From positions 186,001 through 250,000 of the forward strand of contig NZ_MTIC01000003.1 in the NCBI RefSeq assembly GCF_001999765.1: 64,000 nt of DNA. The letters are read 5' to 3'. This document shows, piece after piece, positions 35,201 to 43,596 of the stretch. A program made the translations under genes and the position numbers. Origin of the DNA: Sinomonas mesophila (GTDB taxonomy: Bacteria; Actinomycetota; Actinomycetes; Actinomycetales; Micrococcaceae). Position 1 is the first letter of the stretch. Each line of letters opens with the position of its first letter. A model generated the notes under the pieces. That model was not told the origin of the DNA, did not search any database, and saw only the letters and a list, made by a program, of their open reading frames with translations.

Positions 35201-35544
35201 AGCTGGCCTCCTACCAGGTGGCGGTCGCCGCGGGCGCCTTCGCCGAGGGCGAGGATGTCGCGCCGGAGGGGGCGGCGCCGGGCACGCCGGAGTCGCCGTC
35301 CGGCGCGCCCCCGGGCGGCGCAGAGCTCGTCCAGCTCGGCGAGCGGACCAAGAAGCTCACGGTGCAGCAGCAGGCGGCCCTCGAGGACGCGGCGTGGGCC
35401 GTCGCCCTCGTCGAGCGGGCCGCCGAGGCCATGTCCGGAGCGGCGTTCGAGGCACGGCACGAGCCCGGAGCCGGCTTCGCCGGGGGCTGCCGGCTTCCCG
35501 AGCTGTGCCCGCTGTGCGCCCGGGGCCGGCAGGTGACCGAATGA
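32233..35544 (+). CDS. adnA: AdnA subunit of the AdnAB helicase-nuclease
   Basis: A 1103-residue UvrD-like helicase with a C-terminal nuclease; pairs with AdnB to resect double-strand breaks, replacing RecBCD. Walker A GGPGTGKSS is at about 49-57. Walker B reads VCVDDVQESSPS (about 260), with DD in place of the usual DE. The PD-(D/E)XK core is RGQVDRLELDGERRLVVVDLKTG (about 954-976). The C-terminal cysteines of the Fe-S staple remain (C-x5-C-x2-C), but the upstream partner in the usual CPLRWF position is Asn (KNPLDWF). It starts by ATGA overlap with the ATL gene and ends by ATGA overlap with adnB. Confidence 0.92.
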   Translation: MTATATAPTPQLRLLAPEPRSAGRSWTPSLDQARVLALPRGSGPVLVWGGPGTGKSSVLVEAAAARVERDGVDPAGVLLLAPARAASARLRDAFTARLDRSLSAPPARTWSSYAFDLIRRARTEGRLDWLPRSPRLLSGAEQDLIVKELLEGHRAAGTGPGWPDGFEAALPTRGFRHEVRVLFDRITEYGTTADELAELGHRAGRPEWAAAAQLYAEYRDVLELRMPEAFDPAGIITAARQILLEDPDLLAAERSRLALVCVDDVQESSPSVLELLAVLCEGRDVIATAAPDVVVQGFRGARPELVPRLRELLGGLTELSLTTSHRLPAGIAEAWEGVAQRISAVPGGQAARRLEVPDGAGPEPEPSVEAHVLHSSLHELRYLAHRIQDARLLGGVEYGEMAVIVRSGAKLAQIQRYLAGRDIPVKVPVAETAVRDEAAVRPLLTAYRVALEPAELTAETAVELLSSRIGGASALELRRLRQSLRQLELSSGGGRSSDALLVEALEVPGTLDALGTEAQAARRIARMLVRGRRASAEPGATAETVLWALWEAAGLSRRWYELALAGGPLGLRADRDLDALMALFHTAERYVDRLPGASPAQFLDYLTEQELPMDTLAPRAQAEDAVDLLTPASAAGRSWRLVFVAGLQDGVWPNTRLRGELLGSTLFTDCLELGVVSALLVSTRSRLRDIRYDELRSFSAAISRASERLVCTGASNEDEVPSPFLDYVAPPPEGEPARGYTDVPRTLGLRPLVAELRQAVEAGAARAGGGDTDAPVAGGGDTGAPVADASVAAALLARLAEAGAPGAHPGQWYGLAPLSSDGPVVPEDGTVYVSPSKVETATKNPLDWFVSAAGGEAATDFARSLGTLVHSIAQDLPSGTAAEYLAELRRRWPSLGLPDTWEGELDFERATSMVDKLAEYVRTNGRELLGVEVDFEAPLGAVGTAEIAARTVLRGQVDRLELDGERRLVVVDLKTGRSKPKAADIDQHAQLASYQVAVAAGAFAEGEDVAPEGAAPGTPESPSGAPPGGAELVQLGERTKKLTVQQQAALEDAAWAVALVERAAEAMSGAAFEARHEPGAGFAGGCRLPELCPLCARGRQVTE
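34534..34593 (+). repeat. In-frame tandem duplication of 30 bp inside adnA
   Basis: Two copies (34534-34563 and 34564-34593), differing at one base, encode AGGGDTDAPV and AGGGDTGAPV. They fall in the low-complexity linker between the helicase part and the nuclease domain of AdnA, so the change in length is probably tolerated. Confidence 0.85.
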
Positions 35545-38500
35545 GCACGTCGACGGCGGCCGGGCTCGGCGACGGGCTGCGCGGGGGGTCCGAGGGGCTG
35601 CCGGAGCCGCGCTTCACCCCCGAGGAGCTCGCCGACCTGCTCGGGCAGCACCGGCCCACGCCGCAGCAGTCCGAGATCATCAGCTCCCCCCTCGAGCCGC
35701 GCCTCGTCGTCGCGGGGGCCGGCTCGGGCAAGACCGCCACGATGGCGGACCGCGTCGTCTGGCTCGTCGCCAACGGCCGGGTGCGCCCGGACGAGATTCT
35801 CGGCGTCACGTTCACCCGCAAGGCCGCGGGCGAGCTGTCCGCCCGCATACGGGCCCAGCTGGCACGCCTCGCGCGGCTCGCGCGGCGCGGGGCCGAGGGC
35901 ATCGCCCCCGCCGCGGCGGATCCGGAGTGCCTCGACCCGACGGTCTCGACCTACCACGCCTTCGCCAACACGGTCGTGCAGGACCACGGCCTGCGGCTCG
36001 GGGTCGAGCGCGACGCCGTGCTGCTCGGCGCGGCCCAGTCGTTCCAGCTCGCCGCCCGCGTGGTCGAGGCGTACGACGGCGGGACGTGGGCCGGGTTCCC
36101 CGCCAAGAGCACGCTCATCGCCGCCGTCCTGCAGTTCGCGGGAGAATGCGCCGAGCACCTCCGGGAGCCCGAGGAGGTCCGGGCCTGGCTCGAGACCGAG
36201 GCCGAGCGCTTCGAGGCCCTGCCCCTCTCCGCGGGCAAGCGGGGCCCGGCCACGGCGGCCGCGCAGCTGCTGTCCACGCTGCGCGGGCGCGCGCTCGTCG
36301 CGGGCCTCGCGGCCCGCTACGCCGAGGCCAAGCGGGCGCGGGGAGCCCTCGACTACGGCGACCTCGTGGCCCTCGCCGCCCGCGTGGCCACGACCGTCCC
36401 CGAGGCCGGGGAGCTCCTCCGCGGCCAGTTCCGCACCGTGCTCCTCGACGAGTTCCAGGACACGTCGCACGCCCAGCTCGTCCTCTTCTCGACGCTCTTC
36501 GGCGGCGGGCACGCCGTCACGGCAGTGGGCGATCCGAACCAGTCGATCTACGGCTTCCGGGGCGCCTCGGCCGGGCAGCTCGAGAGCTTCCCCGCGACGT
36601 TCCCCCGCCGGGACGGTGAGGGGTGGGCTCCGGCGTGGACGAGCCACCTGACGACGGCGTGGCGCAACGGCGTCACGATCCTGGCCACGGCGAACGCCGT
36701 CGCCGGGCCGCTCGCGATCCCTCCGGCGTACGCCTCGGGCAGCGCCGGGGTCGAGGTCCGCCGGCTCGAGCCGCGCCCCGGGGCGGGGGAGGGGCGCGTC
36801 GTGCTCGGGCGGTTCTGCGATGAGCGTGCCGAGGCGGCCGCCGTCGCGGACCAGCTTCAGGCGTTCGACGCCGCGTGGCCGCGGCTCGACGGCCGCCTGG
36901 CCCGCGACGGGGCCGCGGAGGGGCCGACGATGGCGGTGCTCTGCCGCAAGCGCTCCCAGTTCGCCGCGATCCGGAGGGAATTCGAGCGCCGCGGGATGCC
37001 GTTCGAGGTCGTCGGCCTCGGCGGCCTCCTGGACACCCCGGAGATCGTCGACGTCGTCTCGGCCCTGCGCGTGATCGCCGACCCTGGGCGCTCGGACGCG
37101 CTCATGCGCCTCATGGCCGGGGCCCGGTGGCGGATCGGGCCGGCGGACCTCATGGCGCTTGCGGACTGGTCCCGCCACCTCGCGGCCCGCCGCGCCGCGG
37201 CCGCTCGCCCCGGGGAGCAGGACCTCGACGCTGCGGGCACCGTCGACGAGGCGCTCATCGAGGGCGACCTCGCCGAGGCTGCGAGCCTCGTGGAGGCGGT
37301 CGACCGGCTGCCCCGGGCAGGGTGGACCTCGGGGGCTGGGCGTTCCCTGACCCCCGAGGGGCTTGCACGGCTCACGCGGCTGCGGGACGAGCTGCGCGAC
37401 CTGCGCGCCGTCGCGGGCGACGACCTCGGGACCGTCATCTCCCACGTCGAGCGCGCGCTCCTGCTCGACATCGAGCTCGCGGCCAGGCCGGGCACGTCGG
37501 TGCACGAGGCTCGGCGCAACCTCGACGCGTTCCAGGAGGCCGCCGCGTCCTTCCTGGCCCAGTCCGAGTCCTCGGACCTGCTGGCGTTCCTCGCGTGGCT
37601 CGAGGCCGCCGCCGAGGAGGAGTCGGGCCTGGACATGGCGCCCTCCGAGCCCACCCCCGGGGCGATCCAGCTGCTCACCGTGCACGCGTCGAAGGGCCTC
37701 GAGTGGGACGCCGTGGCCGTGGCCGGCCTCAACCGGGGGATGTTCCCGGGCGGCGGCAATGACCGCTGGACGAGCGGCCAGGCGGCGCTGCCCTGGCCCC
37801 TGCGCGGCGACGCACGAGACCTCCCGCAGTGGGACACGGACCACCCCGACCAGAAGGGCTGGGTCGAGGCCGAGAAGCTCTTCGCCGAGGATGCGAGCGA
37901 GCATTCCGAGCGCGAGGACCGCCGGCTCGCGTACGTCGCCTTCACCCGCGCCCGGTCGCTCCTCGTGGCCACCGGCTTCGGGTGGAGCAGCACGCGCAGC
38001 AGGCCGATGGAGGCCTCGCCGTTCCTGCTCGAGCTCCACGAGGCGGCCGCCGAGCACGGCTTCGGTGTCCTCGAGTGGTGCGAGGACACGGACCTGCCCG
38101 AGGAGAACCCGCTGCGGGCCGAGGCGGAGCGCTCTGTGTGGCCGTACGACCCCCTCGAGGGGCCGTCGGACGCCGCCACCGGCCAGCGGCGCAGCCTCGC
38201 CCCGGGCAGACGGGACGCTGTCGAGGCCGCCGCGGCCCGCGTGCTCGCCACCCTGCACGGTCCCGGCGACGCCGAGGAGGGGACGGGCCCGGAGGCGTCG
38301 GCGGGACCCGATGCCCCCGCGGATGGGGAGGTCGAGGCGCGGAGCGCCCGGGCCGAGGCTTGGCTGCACGAGGCCCGGCTCCTCCTCGCCGAGCGCACCA
38401 GGACCGAGGACTCCTCGCACGTGCGGCTCCCCGAGCACGTCTCGGCCTCGACGCTCGTGGCGCTCGGGGAGGACGCCGGAGCGGTCGTACGGCAGCTGCG

Positions 38501-39017
38501 CCGGCCCGTCCCCCGCCGCCCGGGCATGGCCGCCAGACGGGGGACGGCCTTCCACGCGTGGGTCGAGGAGCACTTCGGCACGAGCGCGATGCTCGACCTC
38601 GACGGGCTCGACAGCTCCGACGAACACGTCGACGAGGCCTACGACCTCTCGAGCCTCGTGGCCGCGTTCAAGCGTTCCGAGTGGGCGCACCGCCGGCCCG
38701 CCTTCGTCGAGGTGCCGATCGAGACGCGCGTCGGGCCGGTCGTGGTCCGCGGCCGCATCGACGCCGTGTTCCAGGACGCCGACGGCGGCTGGGAGCTCGT
38801 GGACTGGAAGACCGGCCGCGCGCCCTCGGGGCGGGACGCCCGCGCCCGCTCCGTCCAGCTCGCCGTGTACCGGATCGCCTGGTCGAGGCTGCACAACGTC
38901 CCGGTGGAGAAGATCAGGGCCGCGTTCTGCTACCTCGCGGACGGCACGGTCGTGCGGCCGGACGCCCTCGCACGTGAGGCCGAGCTCGAGGCGATCGTCG
39001 CTGCGGCCATCGGCTGA
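35541..39017 (+). CDS. adnB: AdnB subunit of the AdnAB helicase-nuclease
   Basis: A 1158-residue SF1A helicase with a C-terminal RecB-like nuclease; the main motor of the AdnAB complex. Walker A AGAGSGKTATM is at about 58-68, motif Ia GVTFTRKAAGELSARI, Walker B VLLDEFQDTSHAQ at about 301, AVGDPNQSIYGFRGA, motif V TVHASKGLEWDAVAVAGLN and motif VI RRLAYVAFTRARS. The nuclease core is RGRIDAVFQDADGGWELVDWKTG (about 1070-1092) with a downstream QLAVYRIAW. The intact helicase motifs contrast with AdnA. The frame stays open far upstream inside adnA, but the ATG at 35541 overlapping the adnA stop (ATGA) and the family N-terminus fix the start. Confidence 0.94.
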   Translation: MSTSTAAGLGDGLRGGSEGLPEPRFTPEELADLLGQHRPTPQQSEIISSPLEPRLVVAGAGSGKTATMADRVVWLVANGRVRPDEILGVTFTRKAAGELSARIRAQLARLARLARRGAEGIAPAAADPECLDPTVSTYHAFANTVVQDHGLRLGVERDAVLLGAAQSFQLAARVVEAYDGGTWAGFPAKSTLIAAVLQFAGECAEHLREPEEVRAWLETEAERFEALPLSAGKRGPATAAAQLLSTLRGRALVAGLAARYAEAKRARGALDYGDLVALAARVATTVPEAGELLRGQFRTVLLDEFQDTSHAQLVLFSTLFGGGHAVTAVGDPNQSIYGFRGASAGQLESFPATFPRRDGEGWAPAWTSHLTTAWRNGVTILATANAVAGPLAIPPAYASGSAGVEVRRLEPRPGAGEGRVVLGRFCDERAEAAAVADQLQAFDAAWPRLDGRLARDGAAEGPTMAVLCRKRSQFAAIRREFERRGMPFEVVGLGGLLDTPEIVDVVSALRVIADPGRSDALMRLMAGARWRIGPADLMALADWSRHLAARRAAAARPGEQDLDAAGTVDEALIEGDLAEAASLVEAVDRLPRAGWTSGAGRSLTPEGLARLTRLRDELRDLRAVAGDDLGTVISHVERALLLDIELAARPGTSVHEARRNLDAFQEAAASFLAQSESSDLLAFLAWLEAAAEEESGLDMAPSEPTPGAIQLLTVHASKGLEWDAVAVAGLNRGMFPGGGNDRWTSGQAALPWPLRGDARDLPQWDTDHPDQKGWVEAEKLFAEDASEHSEREDRRLAYVAFTRARSLLVATGFGWSSTRSRPMEASPFLLELHEAAAEHGFGVLEWCEDTDLPEENPLRAEAERSVWPYDPLEGPSDAATGQRRSLAPGRRDAVEAAAARVLATLHGPGDAEEGTGPEASAGPDAPADGEVEARSARAEAWLHEARLLLAERTRTEDSSHVRLPEHVSASTLVALGEDAGAVVRQLRRPVPRRPGMAARRGTAFHAWVEEHFGTSAMLDLDGLDSSDEHVDEAYDLSSLVAAFKRSEWAHRRPAFVEVPIETRVGPVVVRGRIDAVFQDADGGWELVDWKTGRAPSGRDARARSVQLAVYRIAWSRLHNVPVEKIRAAFCYLADGTVVRPDALAREAELEAIVAAAIG

Positions 39018-39029
39018 GTGAGCGCGCCG

Positions 39030-40184
39030 CTATGTCGAATGGCGGGGCACGAGCGGGATCGCGTCCGTCGCGTCGTCTGGGCCACAGGCTGCCACCGGGG
39101 CATCCGCCGGCTCCGGGCTGTGGCCCTCCCCGGAGTCGGAGTCGGTGTCGGGGCCGGCCTCCGGCCTGTCGGAGGCCCCGGCGGGCTCCGCGCCGTGCCC
39201 GCCGTCGCCACCCGGAGCACCCCCCTCCTCGGTGCCGTCCCCCGCGGAGTCGCGCTCGGCGTCGTGCGCCTCGATGTCCTCGGCCAGCTGGGCGAGCATC
39301 TCCTCGCCGTCCTTGGCCGACTCGGCGTCCCCGAGGGCGAGGGCCTTGACGAGGTACTGGGCCAGGGCGAATTCCGCGGCGAGGGCCGCGCGTCGCGCGA
39401 GCTGCGGGTCGACCGGCTCCGTGCGCGCCTCGTGGTACGCGGCCAGGACGGCGTCGACGAAGGCTGGCTCGTTCGAGGCGACGAGCCACGCGATGTCGTC
39501 CGCGGGGTCGCCGATCCGCAGGTCGGTCCACCCCGTCACGGCCGTGACCCGGTCGTCGTCGACCAGGAGGTTGTCCTCGTGCAGGTCTCCGTGGACCACG
39601 GTCGGGTGGAAGCGCCACATCGTGACGTCTTCCATGGCCTGCTCCCACCGGCGCAGGAGGACGGGCGGGATCTTGCCGGTCGTCGCGGCCTGGTCGAGCT
39701 CGTTGAGCCGGCGCTGGCGGAACTCGTTCGCCGTGTAGACCGGCAGGTCCGCGCGGTCCACGAGGCCCTGAGGGAGGGCGTGGATCGCGGCGAGTGCCCG
39801 CCCGATGTCCTGCGCGAGCCTGGGCGACCCGGCCGCGAGCTCGTCGAGGCCCCGCACCGTCCCGGCCAGGTTCGTGTACACGCACGTCGTGAGCCCGGCG
39901 AGCCGGACCGTGCCCGCGACGGCGGGCATCTGGAACGGCAGCTCCGTGCGCACCGACGGCTCGAAGGCGCGCAGGACGAGCATCTCGGTCTCGAGCCGGG
40001 CGCTCGCCTCCGTCCCGCGCGGGGCGCGGATCCGCCAGCGGCGGCCATCCGCGGTCTCGAGCAGCGCGGCGTCGAAGTCCGTCGCGTCGTCGGGGGAGGG
40101 GGCGACGGCGGTGGGCTGCAGTCCGGGGACGGCGGCGGTTGCGATGGCGGCCAGCTCGAACGGTGTGCGTCTCACCTTCTCCAC
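39030..40184 (-). CDS. APH-family phosphotransferase-like protein with acidic tail
   Basis: A 384-residue protein of the aminoglycoside/macrolide phosphotransferase fold. The catalytic loop VVHGDLHEDNLLVDD (about 190) has the HGDxxxxN pattern. The downstream magnesium-binding segment reads VTGWTDLRIGDPADDIAWL, so the Asp expected in the usual DxxxxxGDP reading is Gly. It may be a degenerate or altered kinase. From about residue 312 the tail is acidic and Gly/Pro-rich. The GTG start (40184) is chosen because the sequence upstream is repeat DNA. It is convergent with adnB and divergent from nudC; mycobacteria carry a different gene at this position. Confidence 0.8.
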   Translation of the reverse strand: MEKVRRTPFELAAIATAAVPGLQPTAVAPSPDDATDFDAALLETADGRRWRIRAPRGTEASARLETEMLVLRAFEPSVRTELPFQMPAVAGTVRLAGLTTCVYTNLAGTVRGLDELAAGSPRLAQDIGRALAAIHALPQGLVDRADLPVYTANEFRQRRLNELDQAATTGKIPPVLLRRWEQAMEDVTMWRFHPTVVHGDLHEDNLLVDDDRVTAVTGWTDLRIGDPADDIAWLVASNEPAFVDAVLAAYHEARTEPVDPQLARRAALAAEFALAQYLVKALALGDAESAKDGEEMLAQLAEDIEAHDAERDSAGDGTEEGGAPGGDGGHGAEPAGASDRPEAGPDTDSDSGEGHSPEPADAPVAACGPDDATDAIPLVPRHST

Positions 40185-40236
40185 GGTAGCCCGCGCCGTC
40201 CCGCCGATCACGGCCCGCGCGCGGCGAGTCGCCGTG

Positions 40237-40285
40237 GCCCAGACCACTGTCCCGCCCAGACCACCTCCCGCCCAGACCACTGTCC
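40237..40285. repeat. Three tandem 16-17-bp units between APH-like gene and nudC
   Basis: Units GCCCAGACCACTGTCCC (40237-40253), GCCCAGACCACCTCCC (40254-40269) and GCCCAGACCACTGTCC (40270-40285) follow one another directly. They sit in the upstream region shared by two divergent genes, about 40 bp before the nudC -10 box. Confidence 0.85.
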
Positions 40286-40339
40286 ACAGGGGCGCCTCGT
40301 GTTGTGCGGGTGTCGGAGGGGGTCAGTACCTTAGAGGGT

Positions 40340-41428
40340 ATGACTTCCGGCCCCCTCCCCGTCAGCGCCCCGCGCGCCCCCGACAGCGCGCACTCCGACA
40401 GCGCGCACCCCGACGCGGCGGGCCGGCTGGCTGGGACACTCCTGCCCGTGGCCTCGGCGGCCATCGACCGGCGGTCGGCCGAGCGCGCCGACCCGTCCTT
40501 TCTGACCGGCGTCCTCCGCGGGCCGGGCACCATGGCCCTCTTGGTGTCCCAGCGCCGGGCGGCCTTCGACGGCGAGCGGCTGGCCCTGCTCCCCGCCGGC
40601 CTCCTGCCGGCCGCATGGCTCGAGGGCCTGGTCGTCTACCTCGGCCGCCTGCCCGCGGACCCCGCCGAGGCTCTGGCGGCGGAGGGCACGGAGCCGGGGA
40701 CTGACGTCGTGCTCGTGGCCCTGCCGGAGCCCGTCGAGCCTGTGGAGGGCGTCTTGCCGGAGCCCGCGGTCCCGGGTGCCGAGCTCCTGCCCGACGGCGC
40801 CCGCTGGGCCGGCTTCCGCGAGGCCGGCGCTGTGCTCGACGCCGTCGAGGCGTCCCTCCTCATCGAGGCAACCGCGATCGCCAACTGGCACGAGGGCCAC
40901 GTGCGCTGCCCGCGCTGCGGCGCCCCTACCGAGGTCGTGCACAGCGGCTGGGTCCGACGCTGCCCGCAGGACGGCTCCGAGCACTTCCCGCGCACGGACC
41001 CCGCCATCATCGTGACGGTCGTCGGCCCCGACGGCCGCCTCCTGCTCGGCACGGGCGCCCAGATGCGCTCGACCATGTACTCGACCCTCGCCGGCTTCGT
41101 CGAGCCCGGTGAGTCCCTCGAGCAGGCCGTGGTCCGGGAGATCGCCGAGGAAGTGGGCGTGCGCGTCACCGACTGCCAGTACCTCGGTTCCCAGCCGTGG
41201 CCCTTCCCGGCCTCCCTCATGCTCGGCTTCACCGCCCGCACCGAGGACGTCGCGGCGGAGCCGGACGGCGCAGAGGTCGTCCGCGCCCGCTGGTTCGAGC
41301 GCGAGGAGCTCCAGGCCGCCGTCCTCTCGGGCGAGATCACGCTCCCGAGCAGCATCTCGATCGCCCGGGCGCTCATCGAGCACTGGTTCGGCGGACGCAT
41401 CGCCGAGCCCGCGGGGACCGGACGATGA
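40340..41428 (+). CDS. nudC: NADH pyrophosphatase / RNA decapping hydrolase NudC
   Basis: A 362-residue Nudix hydrolase that cleaves NADH and removes NAD caps from RNA. The Nudix box is GFVEPGESLEQAVVREIAEEVGV (about 253), and the class signature SQPWPFPASLM lies 16 residues after it. A zinc ribbon precedes it (VRCPRCG...RRCPQDGSEH, about 190-215): three Cys are visible and the fourth ligand may be His. ITLPSSISIARALIEHWF ends the family core. It is longer than E. coli NudC by an N-terminal Ala/Pro extension. ATG follows TACCTT (40327-40332) by 7 nt. It overlaps uvrD2 by 4 bp. Confidence 0.95.
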   Translation: MTSGPLPVSAPRAPDSAHSDSAHPDAAGRLAGTLLPVASAAIDRRSAERADPSFLTGVLRGPGTMALLVSQRRAAFDGERLALLPAGLLPAAWLEGLVVYLGRLPADPAEALAAEGTEPGTDVVLVALPEPVEPVEGVLPEPAVPGAELLPDGARWAGFREAGAVLDAVEASLLIEATAIANWHEGHVRCPRCGAPTEVVHSGWVRRCPQDGSEHFPRTDPAIIVTVVGPDGRLLLGTGAQMRSTMYSTLAGFVEPGESLEQAVVREIAEEVGVRVTDCQYLGSQPWPFPASLMLGFTARTEDVAAEPDGAEVVRARWFEREELQAAVLSGEITLPSSISIARALIEHWFGGRIAEPAGTGR

Positions 41429-43596
41429 ACTCGGAAGAGGCCGCGGAGGCCGCTCACCTCTCCGAGGCCAGTTCCTTCCCCGAGGCCGGCCGCTTCCCCG
41501 AGGGCAGCCTCGAGGCGCGGCTCCTCGGCGGGCTGGACGAGGAGCAGCGCGAGGTCGCGACGACGCTGCACGGTCCCGTGTGCGTGCTCGCCGGCGCGGG
41601 CACGGGCAAGACGCGCGCCATCACGCACCGCATCGCCTACGGCGTGCACACGGGCGTCTACGCGCCGCAGCGGCTCCTCGCCGTGACGTTCACCGCCCGC
41701 GCCGCCGCCGAGATGCGCAGCCGCCTGCGAGACCTCGGCGTCGGCGGGGTCCAGGCCCGCACATTCCATGCCGCCGCGCTGCGCCAGCTGCAGTACTTCT
41801 GGCCCCAGGCCGTCGGCGGAACCGTGCCGGGGCTGCTCGAGCACAAGGCGCAGACCATCGCCGAGGCAGCCCGCCGGCTCCGCCTCACCGTGGACCGCGC
41901 CGCGATCCGGGACCTCGCCTCGGAGATCGAATGGGCCAAAGTGTCCATGCTCACCCCCTCGACATACCTGCAGGGGGCGACGGCCCGCGGCGAGCCCGGC
42001 GGTCTGCAGCCCCAGACCGTCGCGCGCCTCTTCCAGGCCTTCGAGGACGTCAAGGTCGACAGGAACCTCATTGACTTCGAGGACGTGCTGCTCATCACGG
42101 TGGGCATCCTGCAGGAGGACCCCAAGGTCGCCGCCACCGTCCGCGAGCAGTACCGGCACTTCGTGGTCGACGAGTACCAGGACGTCTCCCCGCTCCAGCA
42201 GCGTCTCCTCGAGCTGTGGCTCGGCGGGCGCGAGGAGCTGTGTGTCGTCGGCGACGCGAGCCAGACGATCTACTCCTTCACGGGCGCGACGTCCGCGCAC
42301 CTGCTCGAGTTCGGCAAGCGCCACCCGAGCGCCGCCATCGTCCGCCTCGTCCGCGACTACCGCTCGACCCCGCAGGTCGTCCGGCTGGCCAACGAACTCC
42401 TTGCCGGGCGGCGCAGCGGCGGTCCCGCGGCGGACGCCCGCTGGGCCGAGCCCCTGCGCCTGCTCGCCCAGCGGCCCTCCGGGCCTGAGCCCGAGTTCGC
42501 CGAGTGCACCGACGACGAGGCCGAGGCCGCCGCCGTCGCCCGCCGCATCGGCGCCCTCATCGCCGCGGGCACCGAGCCCAAGGACATCGCCGTGCTCTTC
42601 CGCACGAACGGCCAGTCAGAGGCCTTCGAGCAGGCCCTCAGCGCGGCCGGCATCGGCTACCAGCTCCGCGGCGGGGAGCGCTTCTTCAACCGCCGCGAGG
42701 TCCGCGACGGCCTCCTGCAGCTGCGCGGCGCAGCGCGCGCGGACGCGGACGACGGCGTGCCGCTGGCCCAGCGGGTGCGCGACGTCCTCTCCTCGCTGGG
42801 CTACTCCGAGCAGGCGCCGACCGGTGGCGGCGCGACGCGCGAGCGCTGGGAGTCCCTCGCCGCCCTCGTGGCGCTCGCGGACGAGCTCTCGGCGGCCCGG
42901 GGCGAGGGCTTCGGCCTGCCCGACTTCGTCGCCGAACTGCAGGAGCGCTCGGCCGCCCAGCACGCGCCCGCCGTCCAGGGCGTGACGCTTGCGTCGCTGC
43001 ATGCGGCCAAGGGCCTCGAATGGGACGCGGTCTTCCTCGTGGGGCTGAGCGAGGGGCTCGTGCCGATCTCCTTCGCGGACACGCCCGTGGCGGTCGACGA
43101 GGAGCGGCGCCTCCTGTACGTCGGCATCACGCGTGCCCGCGAGTTCCTGCACCTGTCGTGGTCGCTCTCCCGGACCCCAGGCGGGCGGGCCCACCGCCGG
43201 CCCTCCCGCTTCCTGGACGGGCTGCGCCCGGTGGGATCGACGGCGTCGCACGCCCAGGGCGGCGCGCGCCGCGCGCGCCGTGAGCTCAAGGGCCCCACGG
43301 CCTGCCGCGTCTGCGGCACGATCCTCGCCACGGGCGCCGAGCGGAAGGTGGGCCGGTGCTCGAACTGCCCGCCGACCTATGAGGAGGCGACGTTCGAGGC
43401 CCTGCGCGCGTGGCGGCTCGAGCAGGCGCGCGAGGCTGACGTCCCGGCGTTCGTCGTCTTCACGGACGCGACCCTGACGGCGATCGCAGAGGCGAGGCCC
43501 TCGAGCCTCGGGGAGCTCTCGCAGGTCGCTGGGGTCGGCAAGGCCAAGCTGGACCGCTACGGCGAGGCCGTCCTGGAGCTGCTCCATGGCTCCTGA
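41425..43596 (+). CDS. uvrD2: ATP-dependent DNA helicase UvrD2
   Basis: A 723-residue SF1A helicase. Walker A GAGTGKT is at 57-63, Walker B VVDEYQDVSPLQ at about 246, GDASQTIYSFTGAT, motif V SLHAAKGLEWDAVFLVGL and motif VI RRLLYVGITRARE. After the motor comes the tetracysteine module (CRVCG at about 627 and CSNC at about 645) and an HRDC domain (about 650-720), the hallmark of actinobacterial UvrD2. It is essential in mycobacteria, where the tetracysteine motif is needed for unwinding. Its 3' end overlaps the next gene by 11 bp. Confidence 0.95.
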   Translation: MNSEEAAEAAHLSEASSFPEAGRFPEGSLEARLLGGLDEEQREVATTLHGPVCVLAGAGTGKTRAITHRIAYGVHTGVYAPQRLLAVTFTARAAAEMRSRLRDLGVGGVQARTFHAAALRQLQYFWPQAVGGTVPGLLEHKAQTIAEAARRLRLTVDRAAIRDLASEIEWAKVSMLTPSTYLQGATARGEPGGLQPQTVARLFQAFEDVKVDRNLIDFEDVLLITVGILQEDPKVAATVREQYRHFVVDEYQDVSPLQQRLLELWLGGREELCVVGDASQTIYSFTGATSAHLLEFGKRHPSAAIVRLVRDYRSTPQVVRLANELLAGRRSGGPAADARWAEPLRLLAQRPSGPEPEFAECTDDEAEAAAVARRIGALIAAGTEPKDIAVLFRTNGQSEAFEQALSAAGIGYQLRGGERFFNRREVRDGLLQLRGAARADADDGVPLAQRVRDVLSSLGYSEQAPTGGGATRERWESLAALVALADELSAARGEGFGLPDFVAELQERSAAQHAPAVQGVTLASLHAAKGLEWDAVFLVGLSEGLVPISFADTPVAVDEERRLLYVGITRAREFLHLSWSLSRTPGGRAHRRPSRFLDGLRPVGSTASHAQGGARRARRELKGPTACRVCGTILATGAERKVGRCSNCPPTYEEATFEALRAWRLEQAREADVPAFVVFTDATLTAIAEARPSSLGELSQVAGVGKAKLDRYGEAVLELLHGS

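Noticed and set aside
32038-35460. Very long open frame (over 1100 codons) on the minus strand opposite adnA
   Set aside because: It is a product of extreme GC codon bias; the amino acid composition is Arg/Gly/Asp/Glu-rich with no domain, and the plus-strand AdnA reading has all helicase and nuclease motifs.
35211-38894. 1200-codon open frame opposite adnB
   Set aside because: Same GC-bias artefact; no recognisable motif, while AdnB is intact on the plus strand.
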